Shown: positions 8,291 to 15,960, numbered from the stretch's first letter. The stretch: DNA of 64,000 bases from an uncultured Christensenella sp. (GCA_910586245.1 CAJUFY010000002.1:186001-250000), one strand, 5' to 3'. Numbers and translations: made by a program. Notes: a model not told the origin generated them from the letters alone.

Positions 8291-9538
8291 ATGAATCCGT
8301 TTGATTTAAAGCCGCAGAAGGCGGACAAAATTTTTACTTCCTGGAATAAAGTGCTCGTAAAGCCTTACGATAAGAACACGGTAGACCCCTACACGCGTCT
8401 GCGCGTGATACTGATGTCGGGTACGGAATTCGAATCGGTGCGTTTTTCGCACGCGTTTTCCCGCCACTGTCCCAACAACGACGTGCGCCGCAGACTTGCG
8501 TACATGCGCCGCGGCGAGCAGATTCAGCAAAAGCGCGTTGCTGGGCTCAAACCCGCGAACGAGAGCATTCTCGAACACACCATCGGTTACGAACAGCTTG
8601 CCGTCGATTTGACCGCGAACCTCGCGCTGAGCGAAAAGAACAGCTACGTCAAAAAACAGCTCGATTTTGCGTTGCTCGAAGATTTCGATCACCTCTACCG
8701 CTATTCTGATCTGATGGAACTGGAAAAGGGAGGAGATCCCGCCCGCCTCGTGGGGGACTATACCGAAATCATGCCGGGCAGACCCACCGTTGCGGAATAC
8801 CGCCACCCTTCCGACGACGTATGCTTTTATATCAACAACTATCTGAACGACGTAAAGACCAAATTGAACATCAATATCATCACGGCGGCGGAACAGCAGA
8901 CGATGAATTTTTATATGAACGTCGCGAATCTGTACGCTTCCCCTCTGGGCAGAAAGCTGTATAACGAAATCGCCATGATCGAAGAACAGCACGTCACCGG
9001 TTACGGCTGTTTGAAAGACCCTTCGGCGACGATGTGGGAAGGGCTTCTGATGAACGAGTATACCGAATGCTATCTGTACTATTCGTGTTATATGGACGAA
9101 AAAGACGAGCGCATCAAAAAAATCTGGGAAATGCACTTCGAGGAGGAAGTCGCGCATCTGCACGAAGCGGCGGCGCTGTTGCAACAGTACGAGGGCAAGG
9201 TCTGGCAGCAGTGTTTCCCCGAAGGCGGCGCGTTCCCCGAACTGCTCAAATTCCGCTCGCAAAAAGAATATATCCGCGGCGTGTTGAAGAGCGTGCGCCT
9301 TACGGGCGTGGAAGAGGGCTGGGAAGAACTGGATAAATTGCCCGATTCCTTCCGCTATTTCGGCTATAACGCCAAAATCAACGGCAACGTCGATACGGTC
9401 GGAACGCATCTCGTGATCGACCGCGCGATCAAAGAACTCGAACAGGACTGGCGTTTGCAGAACAAAGAACATCCCGTCCGCGCGCTTTCCGACCGCAAAA
9501 AGGACAACGTGGAAGTGGGCAGAGTCAAAGGAAAATAA
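8291..9538 (+). CDS. Ferritin-like diiron-type protein, function unknown
   Basis: A 415-residue soluble protein not assignable to a named enzyme. It contains helices with paired carboxylate/His motifs typical of ferritin-like diiron bundles. These are EHTIGYE followed about 35 residues later by EDFDH in the N-terminal half, and AEQQ, EEQH and EEVAH in the C-terminal half. This suggests two four-helix units or one long duplicated bundle. Start ATG 8291 follows AGGAGG; reading further upstream would overlap mtnN in antisense. It is monocistronic, ending in a strong terminator. Metal binding is inferred from the motif spacing only. Confidence 0.75.
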   Translation: MNPFDLKPQKADKIFTSWNKVLVKPYDKNTVDPYTRLRVILMSGTEFESVRFSHAFSRHCPNNDVRRRLAYMRRGEQIQQKRVAGLKPANESILEHTIGYEQLAVDLTANLALSEKNSYVKKQLDFALLEDFDHLYRYSDLMELEKGGDPARLVGDYTEIMPGRPTVAEYRHPSDDVCFYINNYLNDVKTKLNINIITAAEQQTMNFYMNVANLYASPLGRKLYNEIAMIEEQHVTGYGCLKDPSATMWEGLLMNEYTECYLYYSCYMDEKDERIKKIWEMHFEEEVAHLHEAAALLQQYEGKVWQQCFPEGGAFPELLKFRSQKEYIRGVLKSVRLTGVEEGWEELDKLPDSFRYFGYNAKINGNVDTVGTHLVIDRAIKELEQDWRLQNKEHPVRALSDRKKDNVEVGRVKGK

Positions 9539-9540
9539 GC

Positions 9541-9569
9541 AAAAAAGACGCATATGCGTCTTTTTTTTT
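9541..9569. terminator. Bidirectional palindromic terminator
   Basis: Perfect palindrome around GACGCATATGCGTC with flanking A and T runs (nine T on the plus strand). It serves both the ferritin-like gene and the convergent sfp-like gene. Confidence 0.9.
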
Positions 9570-9580
9570 CTGTTTAAAAT

Positions 9581-9609
9581 TTGATCCTGCGCGCGCGTTG
9601 TGATATAAT
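9581..9609 (+). promoter_or_regulatory. Extended -10 promoter antisense to sfp-like gene
   Basis: TTGATC at 9581-9586, a 17-base spacer ending in TGA, and TATAAT at 9604-9609 (extended -10). It sits downstream of the sfp-like gene's stop codon and points into it from behind. No plus-strand gene lies nearer than 10145, about 530 bases away. Confidence 0.65.
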
Positions 9610-9623
9610 GCTCTCCGAAAGGG

Positions 9624-10109
9624 TTATACCTGCGTAACGGTAATCGGTTCTTTCGTGTGCGTGCAGACGCATACGACGCAGTTTTCGACGGTAAAATGAC
9701 GGAACTCCGCTTGGGCGGGCGCGCCGTTTTCGTACAGCGTTCCGTTTTCGAAGACGAGCGATTTCAGCATTCCCGCAAGCGTTCCGCCGCGGAATTTCAC
9801 GTAAGCTTCTTTCGCCGTCCATAAACGGAAAAAATCTTCCTGTCGTTCGGCGGGGCGCAGGCGGCGGAAGAGCGCGGCGCGGACGCGATCGTCTTTCGCT
9901 TGAAGGTCGAGCCCGATTTCCTGCCCGCTCACGGCGACGGCGGTGACGCCTCCGCTGTGCGACGCGTTGAAGAACAGCGGCGCGTTTAGCAGGTACGGTT
10001 TGCCGTTCGCGTTGCATGCGAAGTCGGGCAGGACGCCGTAGCGTTCGCGTAATATTTGGGCGGCGAATTCCCGCCCCGTTTTCGGTTGCGCCGTGTACCA
10101 AAAATCCAT
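9624..10109 (-). CDS. Sfp-type 4'-phosphopantetheinyl transferase
   Basis: A 161-residue, compact member of the Sfp/AcpT family, which moves phosphopantetheine from CoA to a serine of carrier proteins. Visible motifs are FNASHSGG near 47-54, IGLDLQ at 65-70 (normally G-[VI]-D-x-E) and WTAKEAYVKFRGG at 97-109 with Glu101. The second Mg ligand of the GxDxE motif is Gln70 here, a conservative but notable change. At 161 residues it is shorter than Sfp (about 220). No Shine-Dalgarno sequence precedes the ATG, and the -10 box ends six bases upstream, so the mRNA is predicted to be leaderless. Confidence 0.82.
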   Translation of the reverse strand: MDFWYTAQPKTGREFAAQILRERYGVLPDFACNANGKPYLLNAPLFFNASHSGGVTAVAVSGQEIGLDLQAKDDRVRAALFRRLRPAERQEDFFRLWTAKEAYVKFRGGTLAGMLKSLVFENGTLYENGAPAQAEFRHFTVENCVVCVCTHTKEPITVTQV

Positions 10110-10115
10110 AAAAAT

Positions 10116-10144
10116 ATTATATCACTTAAAAAGGAGATTGTAAA
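10116..10144 (-). promoter_or_regulatory. Promoter of sfp-like gene, predicted leaderless
   Basis: Minus strand: TTTACA (10144-10139), 17 bases, TATAAT (10121-10116), then six bases, then ATG at 10109. The -35 box directly abuts the divergent ATG at 10145, and the spacer contains that gene's ribosome-binding site. Confidence 0.8.
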
Positions 10145-10591
10145 ATGTCGCGCGGAGAGATTGCAAAAAATAATTTTTTGAGCGGATACAACTGTACCCA
10201 GGCGGTGCTTATGGCGTTTGCCGACCTTCTGCCTGTGAGCGAGGAAACGTTGAAGGCGGTCGGGCTTCCGTTCGGCGGCGGATTTTCCCGCCTGCGCCAG
10301 ACGTGCGGCGCCGTATCGGGCGCGGCGATGTGTCTCGGACTGTTGTTTCCCGAACGATCGAAGAACGAAACGTACGCCGCAGTGCAGGATTTTGCGGCGC
10401 GCTTCCGTGCAAAAAACGGAAGCATCAATTGCGGGGAACTGCTTACGGGCGCGGGAATCAAAACGGACACGCAGCCGACCGCCGAACCGCGTACGGAAAG
10501 TTATTACAAAAAACGCCCTTGCCCCGACCTGATCGCCGACGCGGCGGAAATTTTAGAGGAGATGTGCAGGGAACAGGGCTTGAATTTATGA
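10145..10591 (+). CDS. C_GCAxxG_C_C family protein
   Basis: A 148-residue small cysteine-rich protein matching the C_GCAxxG_C_C family named for its motif. An NCTQA cysteine lies near the N terminus, TCGAVSGA in the middle, then NCGELL and a late RPCPDL cysteine. The family is thought to bind a redox cofactor or metal, and its function is not firmly established. AAGGAG lies ten to fifteen bases before the ATG. It diverges from the sfp-like gene, and the strongest promoter pointing at it lies 535 bases upstream on the far side of that gene. A terminator follows. Confidence 0.85.
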   Translation: MSRGEIAKNNFLSGYNCTQAVLMAFADLLPVSEETLKAVGLPFGGGFSRLRQTCGAVSGAAMCLGLLFPERSKNETYAAVQDFAARFRAKNGSINCGELLTGAGIKTDTQPTAEPRTESYYKKRPCPDLIADAAEILEEMCREQGLNL

Positions 10592-10595
10592 TCGT

Positions 10596-10624
10596 AAAAA
10601 GGCGGCACGCTCGTGCCGCCTTTT
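10596..10624. terminator. Bidirectional terminator
   Basis: Stem of about nine GC-rich pairs around GGCGGCACG/CGTGCCGCC with A5 and T4 flanks, between convergent genes. Confidence 0.88.
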
Positions 10625-10629
10625 GAAAT

Positions 10630-11451
10630 TCAGACGTCGATTCCGATTTTGGTACAGGGCGCGTTTCCGCATAACACGTCGGCGATCGAATACTTGCCGT
10701 TTGCGATGTAAACGGTCGTACCCTGCACCGCGGCATCCTTGATATATTCGAGTTTCGCCTTTGCGCCGTTCGCGCCCGCGCGGCTTGCGCCTTCGCAGTA
10801 GCGTTTGTGCGCTTCGATATTTTCGAGCAGTTCCAGATCGTTCTTGCCGGAAATTTTCGGAACGAGGGTGGCGGGATCTTCGGGATCGGTATAAATGCCG
10901 TCGGCGCTCGTAAAAACGAGCAGCGTTCTCGCGCGGAGCAGACAGGCGATCCGAGAAGCCGTTTCGTCGTTATCCACGCACTCGTAAACCCGCTTGTTGC
11001 GCAGATTCAAAGAAGTCACTTCCAGCCGCCGCGTTTCTTCGTCCGAAACGGCGTCGTTGTAGTTGATAATCGGGATCGCGTTCTGTTCCTTGCAACGCAA
11101 TAACAGCGCGCGCAGATGTTCGCTCTTTTTTTCGTCGTTGAAGTGCTGGTGTTCCACGAGTACCTGTCGCACCGAATAGCGGGCGTCCACGAACTGGCGG
11201 TACGTCTGCATCAGAACGGCCTGACCCTGCGCGGCGTAGTCGGTTTTCGCATGCTCGCCCGAAAGCTCCCTGCCCGTGCGGGCGAGATAATCGAGCCTGC
11301 CGATTTCCGTCGCACCGCTCGAAACCCAAACGTAGCCGGGGCGCAGTTCGCGCGAAATCCGCGCAACCCGCGTGTAGTCGATCAGGTTGTCCTTTTTATC
11401 GATGAGCGCCATCGAGCCGATTTTTCCCACGAGCTCGGTATCGAATTTCAT
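10630..11451 (-). CDS. Amino-acid kinase family protein, glutamate-5-kinase-like
   Basis: A 273-residue amino-acid kinase (AAK) superfamily protein. The phosphate-binding region reads KIGSMAL instead of the K-x-GSS of glutamate 5-kinase. Later landmarks are VSSGATEIG, QGQAVLM, the acidic NYNDAVSDEE loop, VDNDETAS and SADGIYT, which follow the ProB/UMP-kinase order. There is no PUA domain and no proA beside it, so a role in proline synthesis is not implied; such proteins are often labelled uridylate kinase-like. A true pyrH exists at 41105. Start 11451 (MKFDTELV) is chosen because GGAACGGGG precedes it. Confidence 0.78.
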   Translation of the reverse strand: MKFDTELVGKIGSMALIDKKDNLIDYTRVARISRELRPGYVWVSSGATEIGRLDYLARTGRELSGEHAKTDYAAQGQAVLMQTYRQFVDARYSVRQVLVEHQHFNDEKKSEHLRALLLRCKEQNAIPIINYNDAVSDEETRRLEVTSLNLRNKRVYECVDNDETASRIACLLRARTLLVFTSADGIYTDPEDPATLVPKISGKNDLELLENIEAHKRYCEGASRAGANGAKAKLEYIKDAAVQGTTVYIANGKYSIADVLCGNAPCTKIGIDV

Positions 11452-11497
11452 ACCCCGTTCCTTTTGCCGCGCTTGCTTTTCCGCGGCGCTTTTTTTT

Positions 11498-11526
11498 ATC
11501 TTAACATGATTTGCGGGAAATTGCAA
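11498..11526 (-). promoter_or_regulatory. Possible promoter of amino-acid kinase gene
   Basis: Minus strand: TTGCAA (11526-11521), 17 bases, TAAGAT (11503-11498), overlapping the control region of the divergent lipoprotein gene. The -10 match is four of six. Confidence 0.45.
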
Positions 11527-11537
11527 ATACTTTTTTT

Positions 11538-11948
11538 ATGCGAAAATTATTGTTGACGGGCGTTTCGCTCGTTCTGTGTCTGTTTCTTCTGTGCGGATGC
11601 AACGTTTCCCGCATGAGCACGCTGCCCGAACTTTCCAAACCGTACGCGGGGCTGTACGAGTGCGAAAAAGTGACGCTGGGCGGCGAAGATTTTACGGACA
11701 GGTTCGAATATCTTCGGCTCGAACTTTCCTACGGCGGGGAGTTCCGTCTTTCGTACCGCGGGAAGGAGGGCGGCGAGGGACAATACGGCGGCATGTACCG
11801 AATGAACGCCGAAGGCGACGCGATTACGTTTACGGGGAAAACCGGACTTCGCAGCGTATCGCGCACGTTTCCCGTGAAGAACGGCGCGATTCTCGTGGAG
11901 CTGACGTTCGGGCGCAAACTCTTTTACGCCGAATTTAAAATGCCGTAA
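11538..11948 (+). CDS. Small lipoprotein of unknown function
   Basis: A 136-residue secreted lipoprotein. It has positively charged MRK, a hydrophobic stretch, and the lipobox LLCGC with the lipidated cysteine near residue 21. The mature part is beta-rich, with alternating short strands and several Gly-Gly turns, and I do not recognise a family. The start is ATG 11538, where the signal peptide begins; an in-frame extension to 11511 would add a non-signal-like head. No Shine-Dalgarno sequence is seen, and AATACT ends six bases before the ATG, a weak leaderless candidate. Confidence 0.78.
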   Translation: MRKLLLTGVSLVLCLFLLCGCNVSRMSTLPELSKPYAGLYECEKVTLGGEDFTDRFEYLRLELSYGGEFRLSYRGKEGGEGQYGGMYRMNAEGDAITFTGKTGLRSVSRTFPVKNGAILVELTFGRKLFYAEFKMP

Positions 11949-11982
11949 CCGTGTTGCATCGAAAAATATTCAAAACAAACGT

Positions 11983-12011
11983 TTGCTTTCCTGCGGGCGA
12001 TATGGTACAAT
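11983..12011 (+). promoter_or_regulatory. Promoter of RecD-like helicase, predicted leaderless
   Basis: TTGCTT at 11983-11988, 17 bases, TACAAT at 12006-12011, then six bases to ATG 12018. No Shine-Dalgarno sequence in between. Confidence 0.65.
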
Positions 12012-12017
12012 GGTATT

Positions 12018-13280
12018 ATGAACGACTTGCAATTGCAAACGGTGCTCACGGACGATCAGGCAGATGCGGCGGAACTCATTCGGGAATGGTTTTGCCATCT
12101 CGATACGCAGATATTCGTTTTGTGCGGATACGCGGGCACGGGAAAAACGTTTTTAATCGATTATATCGTGCGGGAACTGGGGTTGGTGCCGGGGGAGAGC
12201 GCGGCGTTCGTCGCGCCTACGGGAAAGGCGGCTTCCGTTCTCATCCGCGGGGGTACGCCCGCGGGCACCGTACATAGTTTGATTTACACGCGGGAAGAGG
12301 ACGTCGAAGTGGACGAAAACGGCGAGATCGTTTCCGAACGATTTCTTCGGTTCGTCAAAAAGGAAAAAATCGACAAAAACGTCCGTTTGATCGTCGTCGA
12401 CGAAACTTCGATGGTTTCAGACGAGGTGTTGCGCGACTTGCTCTCGTTCGGGGTGAAGTGTTTGTTTTGCGGCGATCCCGCCCAGCTTCCGCCCGTGGGG
12501 GGAAGCAATACGTTGCTTTCAATGCCGTGCGCCGTGCTCAAGCAGATCGTCCGTCAGGAAGAAAGCAACCCGATCGTCCGTCTTGCCGCGCTGGCGCGCG
12601 CGGGCAAGATTTTGGAATACGGCGATTACGGCGACGGCGTTTCGGTGATCCCGCGCCGAAGTTTTCATCGCGCGGCGCGCGAAACTTACTTTTCGGAAGC
12701 CGATCAGATCATCGTAGGCACCAACCGAACGCGGGCGCTGTTCAACGGCGAAATGCGCCTTGCGGCGGGGATTTCGCCCGAAGCGAAACTTCCGATCGAC
12801 GGGGAAAAGATTATTTGCACGCTCAACGATTGGAGCAAACCGCTCGACGGGAGCGGAAATTTTCATCTGGTCAACGGAATCATCGGGAAATGCTACAACG
12901 TCCGCGAACAGGAGGACGGATTGGGACAGCTCGATTTTCAGGCGGAGTTTTTGAACGATCGGGTTTACGGTCTGCCCTTCGACGCGGGAATTTTTACGCA
13001 CGGGCAGTATTTTCACGGGTACGGCAATAAGGCGTGTCTGCTCGAAAACGGGATTCTCGTACACGAACGCAATTACGAGGCGCTGCGCCGTTTTAAAATC
13101 AAGCGGGAAGATACCGTCTGCCGCTTCGAGTTCGCCTATGCGGTGACCTGCCACAAGGCGCAGGGTTCCGAATACGAAAACGTGGTCGTCGTCGACGAGA
13201 GCGGGTATTTCGAAAACGCAAAGGAATGGCTGTACACCGCCATCACCCGCGCGAAGAAAAGACTGACGATCGTGCGTTAA
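12018..13280 (+). CDS. RecD/Dda-like superfamily 1 DNA helicase
   Basis: A 420-residue SF1B-type helicase with the AAA_30 plus UvrD_C_2 layout. Walker A is GYAGTGKT at 37-44, Walker B IVVDETSM, motif III GDPAQLPPVG, and motif V/VI AVTCHKAQGSEYENV with a late TAITRAKK. It lacks the RecBC-associated and long N-terminal domains of RecD2 (about 740 residues) and resembles phage T4 Dda in size. Likely role: 5'-3' DNA unwinding in repair or replication. No Shine-Dalgarno sequence; the -10 box ends six bases before ATG. Confidence 0.85.
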   Translation: MNDLQLQTVLTDDQADAAELIREWFCHLDTQIFVLCGYAGTGKTFLIDYIVRELGLVPGESAAFVAPTGKAASVLIRGGTPAGTVHSLIYTREEDVEVDENGEIVSERFLRFVKKEKIDKNVRLIVVDETSMVSDEVLRDLLSFGVKCLFCGDPAQLPPVGGSNTLLSMPCAVLKQIVRQEESNPIVRLAALARAGKILEYGDYGDGVSVIPRRSFHRAARETYFSEADQIIVGTNRTRALFNGEMRLAAGISPEAKLPIDGEKIICTLNDWSKPLDGSGNFHLVNGIIGKCYNVREQEDGLGQLDFQAEFLNDRVYGLPFDAGIFTHGQYFHGYGNKACLLENGILVHERNYEALRRFKIKREDTVCRFEFAYAVTCHKAQGSEYENVVVVDESGYFENAKEWLYTAITRAKKRLTIVR

Positions 13281-13304
13281 ATGCCAAATATACCGATCGA
13301 AAAC

Positions 13305-13333
13305 TTGACAATCATTTTGCAAAGGAATACAAT
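13305..13333 (+). promoter_or_regulatory. Promoter of aspS
   Basis: TTGACA at 13305-13310, 17 bases, TACAAT at 13328-13333. It leaves a leader of about 22 bases containing AGAGGA before ATG 13362. Confidence 0.85.
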
Positions 13334-13361
13334 AAAACAAAAACGATTGCAGAGGAAGTTT

Positions 13362-15122
13362 ATGTTTTACAGAACGCATACGTGCGGGGAACTCAGAAAA
13401 GAGGACGAAGGCAAGCAAGTAAAAATTTCGGGTTGGCTCGATTCCAAACGGGACAAGGGCGGACTGCTCTTTGCGGTGCTGCGCGATTTTTACGGCGTGA
13501 CGCAGATCGTCTGTTCGGAAGAACCCTGTCTTTCGCAGCTGCGCGAAATTCCCACCGAATCCACCGTGTCGGTGGAAGGCAAAGTGGTGCTGCGTTCTTC
13601 TCCCAACGAAAAACTCCCCACGGGGCTTGTGGAAATTATTCCCGAAAGGGTGGAAGTACTGGGCAGACGCAGTATGCCCGCGCTTCCGTTCGAAGTTTCG
13701 CACTCCGTCGAAGCGGGGGAGGACGCGCGGCTTAAATACCGTTTTCTCGATTTGCGGAACGCGCAGGTGCGCGATAAAATCGTGCTCCGCGCGAATATCG
13801 TTGCCGATTTGCGCAGATTGATGACCGAACGCGGATTCGTGGAAATTTCCACGCCGATTCTCACGAGTTCTTCGCCCGAAGGCGCGCGCGATTACATCGT
13901 GCCCAGCCGCGTCTATCCCGGCGAATTTTACGCGCTGCCGCAGGCGCCCCAACAGTACAAACAGCTTTTGATGTGTTCGGGGTTCGATAAGTATTTTCAG
14001 ATTGCGCCCTGCTTCCGCGACGAGGACGCGCGCGCGGACCGTTCCCCCGGCGAATTTTATCAACTCGATATCGAAATGGCGTTTGCAACGCAGGAGGACG
14101 TATTCGGCGTACTCGAAGAAGTGTTGCCGCCCGTGTTCGCGAAATATTCGGGCTGGGAGGCGGACAAGCCTCCGTTCAAGCGCGTTCCTTATCTGGAAGC
14201 GCTCGAAAAATACGGTACCGATAAACCCGATCTGCGCAACCCGCTCACCGTTTGCGATATCACCGATCTTATGCAGGGGTGCGGCTTCGGCGCGGTGGAA
14301 GGCAAAATCGTAAAGGCGATCGCCGTGAACGGCGCAAACGTGGCGCGCAAGTGGATCGATAAAACGGCGGAAGATTTTAAAATCAAAACGGAAGGCGGCG
14401 CGATGTTCTGGTTTAAACTCGACGAGAACGGCGCGCCCGCGGGCGGAATCGCAAAATTCCTGACGGAAAACGCAGGCGCTCTTTGCGAACGCTTGGCGCT
14501 GCAACCCAACGCGTTCGTCGCGCTCGTTGCCGAAGAAAAACGCGGCGTTGCCCAGAAGCGCGCGGGAATTTTAAGAACCATGCTCGGTACGGGGCTCGAT
14601 CTGCTCGAAAAGAACGTATACCGTTTCTGCTGGATCGTAGACTTCCCGATGTACGAAATCGGCGAAGAGAGCGGAAAACTCGAATTCTGCCATAACCCCT
14701 TCTCGATGCCGCAGGGCGGGCTCAAAGCGCTCGAAGAAAAAGATCCGCTCGAAGTGCTTGCCTATCAGTACGACATCGTGTGCAACGGCGTCGAACTTTC
14801 GTCGGGCGCGGTGCGCAACCACGATCCCGAAATTATGCTCAAAGCGTTCTCCCTCGTCGGCATGAAGAAAGAGGACGTGGAGGGCAAGTTCCCCGCGCTC
14901 TACCATGCGTTCGAATACGGCGCGCCCCCGCACGCGGGCGTTGCGCCCGGCGTGGACAGAATGGTGATGCTCATTTCCGATACGGTGAATATCCGCGAGG
15001 TCATCGCGTTCCCGATGAATGCGAAAGCGCGCGACTTGCTCATGAACGCGCCTTCGCGGGTGGAACAGAAACAGCTCGACGACGTGCATATTGCGATCGT
15101 AAAAGAAAAGAAACCGGATTGA
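13362..15122 (+). CDS. aspS: Aspartyl-tRNA synthetase
   Basis: A 586-residue class II synthetase of the bacterial type. It has an N-terminal OB anticodon-binding domain (about 1-105), catalytic core with motif 2 FRDEDARADRSPGEF and motif 3 GVAPGVDRM, and the bacterial GAD insertion in the middle (about 285-410). It charges tRNA-Asp. The start is ATG 13362 (MFYRTHTCGEL), the normal family N-terminus; a longer reading from 13281 would include its own promoter. A strong palindromic terminator follows. Confidence 0.96.
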   Translation: MFYRTHTCGELRKEDEGKQVKISGWLDSKRDKGGLLFAVLRDFYGVTQIVCSEEPCLSQLREIPTESTVSVEGKVVLRSSPNEKLPTGLVEIIPERVEVLGRRSMPALPFEVSHSVEAGEDARLKYRFLDLRNAQVRDKIVLRANIVADLRRLMTERGFVEISTPILTSSSPEGARDYIVPSRVYPGEFYALPQAPQQYKQLLMCSGFDKYFQIAPCFRDEDARADRSPGEFYQLDIEMAFATQEDVFGVLEEVLPPVFAKYSGWEADKPPFKRVPYLEALEKYGTDKPDLRNPLTVCDITDLMQGCGFGAVEGKIVKAIAVNGANVARKWIDKTAEDFKIKTEGGAMFWFKLDENGAPAGGIAKFLTENAGALCERLALQPNAFVALVAEEKRGVAQKRAGILRTMLGTGLDLLEKNVYRFCWIVDFPMYEIGEESGKLEFCHNPFSMPQGGLKALEEKDPLEVLAYQYDIVCNGVELSSGAVRNHDPEIMLKAFSLVGMKKEDVEGKFPALYHAFEYGAPPHAGVAPGVDRMVMLISDTVNIREVIAFPMNAKARDLLMNAPSRVEQKQLDDVHIAIVKEKKPD

Positions 15123-15127
15123 CGGGT

Positions 15128-15166
15128 TGCGCCCGAACGCACGTGCGTTCGGGCGCATATTTTTTA
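15128..15166 (+). terminator. Terminator of aspS (30-base perfect palindrome)
   Basis: 15128-15157 is a perfect palindrome centred on GCACGTGC, followed by TATTTTTT. Confidence 0.9.
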
Positions 15167-15180
15167 AAACATTTTCAGGA

Positions 15181-15208
15181 ATAGGACAAATTCTACGCGG
15201 CATACGAT
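15181..15208 (+). promoter_or_regulatory. Candidate sigma-E (sporulation) promoter of sigK
   Basis: ATA at 15181-15183, a 17-base spacer and CATACGAT at 15201-15208 fit the mother-cell sigma-E consensus (ATA ... CATACAnT). The -10 with its following A (CATACGATA) also fits the sigma-K -10 pattern CATAnnnTA. No sigma-A promoter is apparent here. Confidence 0.6.
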
Positions 15209-15227
15209 AACGGGAGAGGTGAATCGT

Positions 15228-15932
15228 ATGCTCGAAATGTTTTACGCCGTATTGGGACGGCTGTTTTTTTTCACGGGCGCGGTGCAAAACGGAAGCTCGT
15301 ACCCCAAACCGCTTTCCGCGGAAGAGGAGGAAAAGTATCTCCGTTTAGCACACGAAGGGGACAAACACGCGAAAGACGTGCTCGTTCGCCACAATATGCG
15401 CCTCGTCGCGCACATCGTTAAAAAGTTCAACGGCGCGGCGGAAACGGACGACATGCTTTCGGTGGGGAGTATCGGGCTGATCAAGGCGATCAACACGTTC
15501 CAGCCCGGGCGCGGGGTGCGCCTTGCCACCTATACGGCGCGCTGCATCGAAAACGAAATTTTAATGCTCATCCGTTCGGGCAAAAAACACAAGACCACCG
15601 TTTCGCTCTCCGATCCCGTGGGAACCGACAAAGACGGCAACGAACTGATTCTGATGGATCTGCTCTTCGAAAAAGAGGATAAGGTGTTCGGCTCGGTGGA
15701 ACAGTCGCTCATGCAGGAAAAATTTCTTGCGGCGATCAAAAAACTGCTCACCGAACGGGAAACGGTGATCATCTGCATGCGGTACGCCTTGACGGGGGGC
15801 GTGCCCCTCGCGCAGCGCGAAGTCGCGCAGAAACTCAAAATTTCCCGCTCGTACGTATCCCGCATCGAAAAGCGCGCGCTTGAAAAACTGCGCGACGGTT
15901 TAAAACGGGACGATTTTCTTTCCGATCTATGA
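15228..15932 (+). CDS. sigK: Sporulation sigma factor sigma-K
   Basis: A 234-residue sigma-70 family factor of the late mother-cell type. Residues 3-20 are a hydrophobic pro-sequence (MFYAVLGRLFFFTGAV), followed by YPKPLSAEEEE as in pro-sigma-K. Region 2 contains DDMLSVGSIGLIKAINTF and TYTARCIENEILM, and region 4 ends with ISRSYVSRIEKRALEKL. ATG 15228 is preferred over GTG 15219 because GGGAGAGG lies at the right distance. The gene is contiguous, with no skin-type intervening element. A sigma-E-like promoter lies 20 bases upstream. This is the best evidence in the window that the organism sporulates. Confidence 0.93.
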   Translation: MLEMFYAVLGRLFFFTGAVQNGSSYPKPLSAEEEEKYLRLAHEGDKHAKDVLVRHNMRLVAHIVKKFNGAAETDDMLSVGSIGLIKAINTFQPGRGVRLATYTARCIENEILMLIRSGKKHKTTVSLSDPVGTDKDGNELILMDLLFEKEDKVFGSVEQSLMQEKFLAAIKKLLTERETVIICMRYALTGGVPLAQREVAQKLKISRSYVSRIEKRALEKLRDGLKRDDFLSDL

Positions 15933-15960
15933 AAAATAAACAAAAATGCGCATAATTCTG

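Noticed and set aside
12519..14504. 661-codon minus-strand open frame
   Set aside because: Antisense to the helicase and aspS; His/Phe/Arg-rich composition is the typical shadow of GC-biased codons in the true genes.
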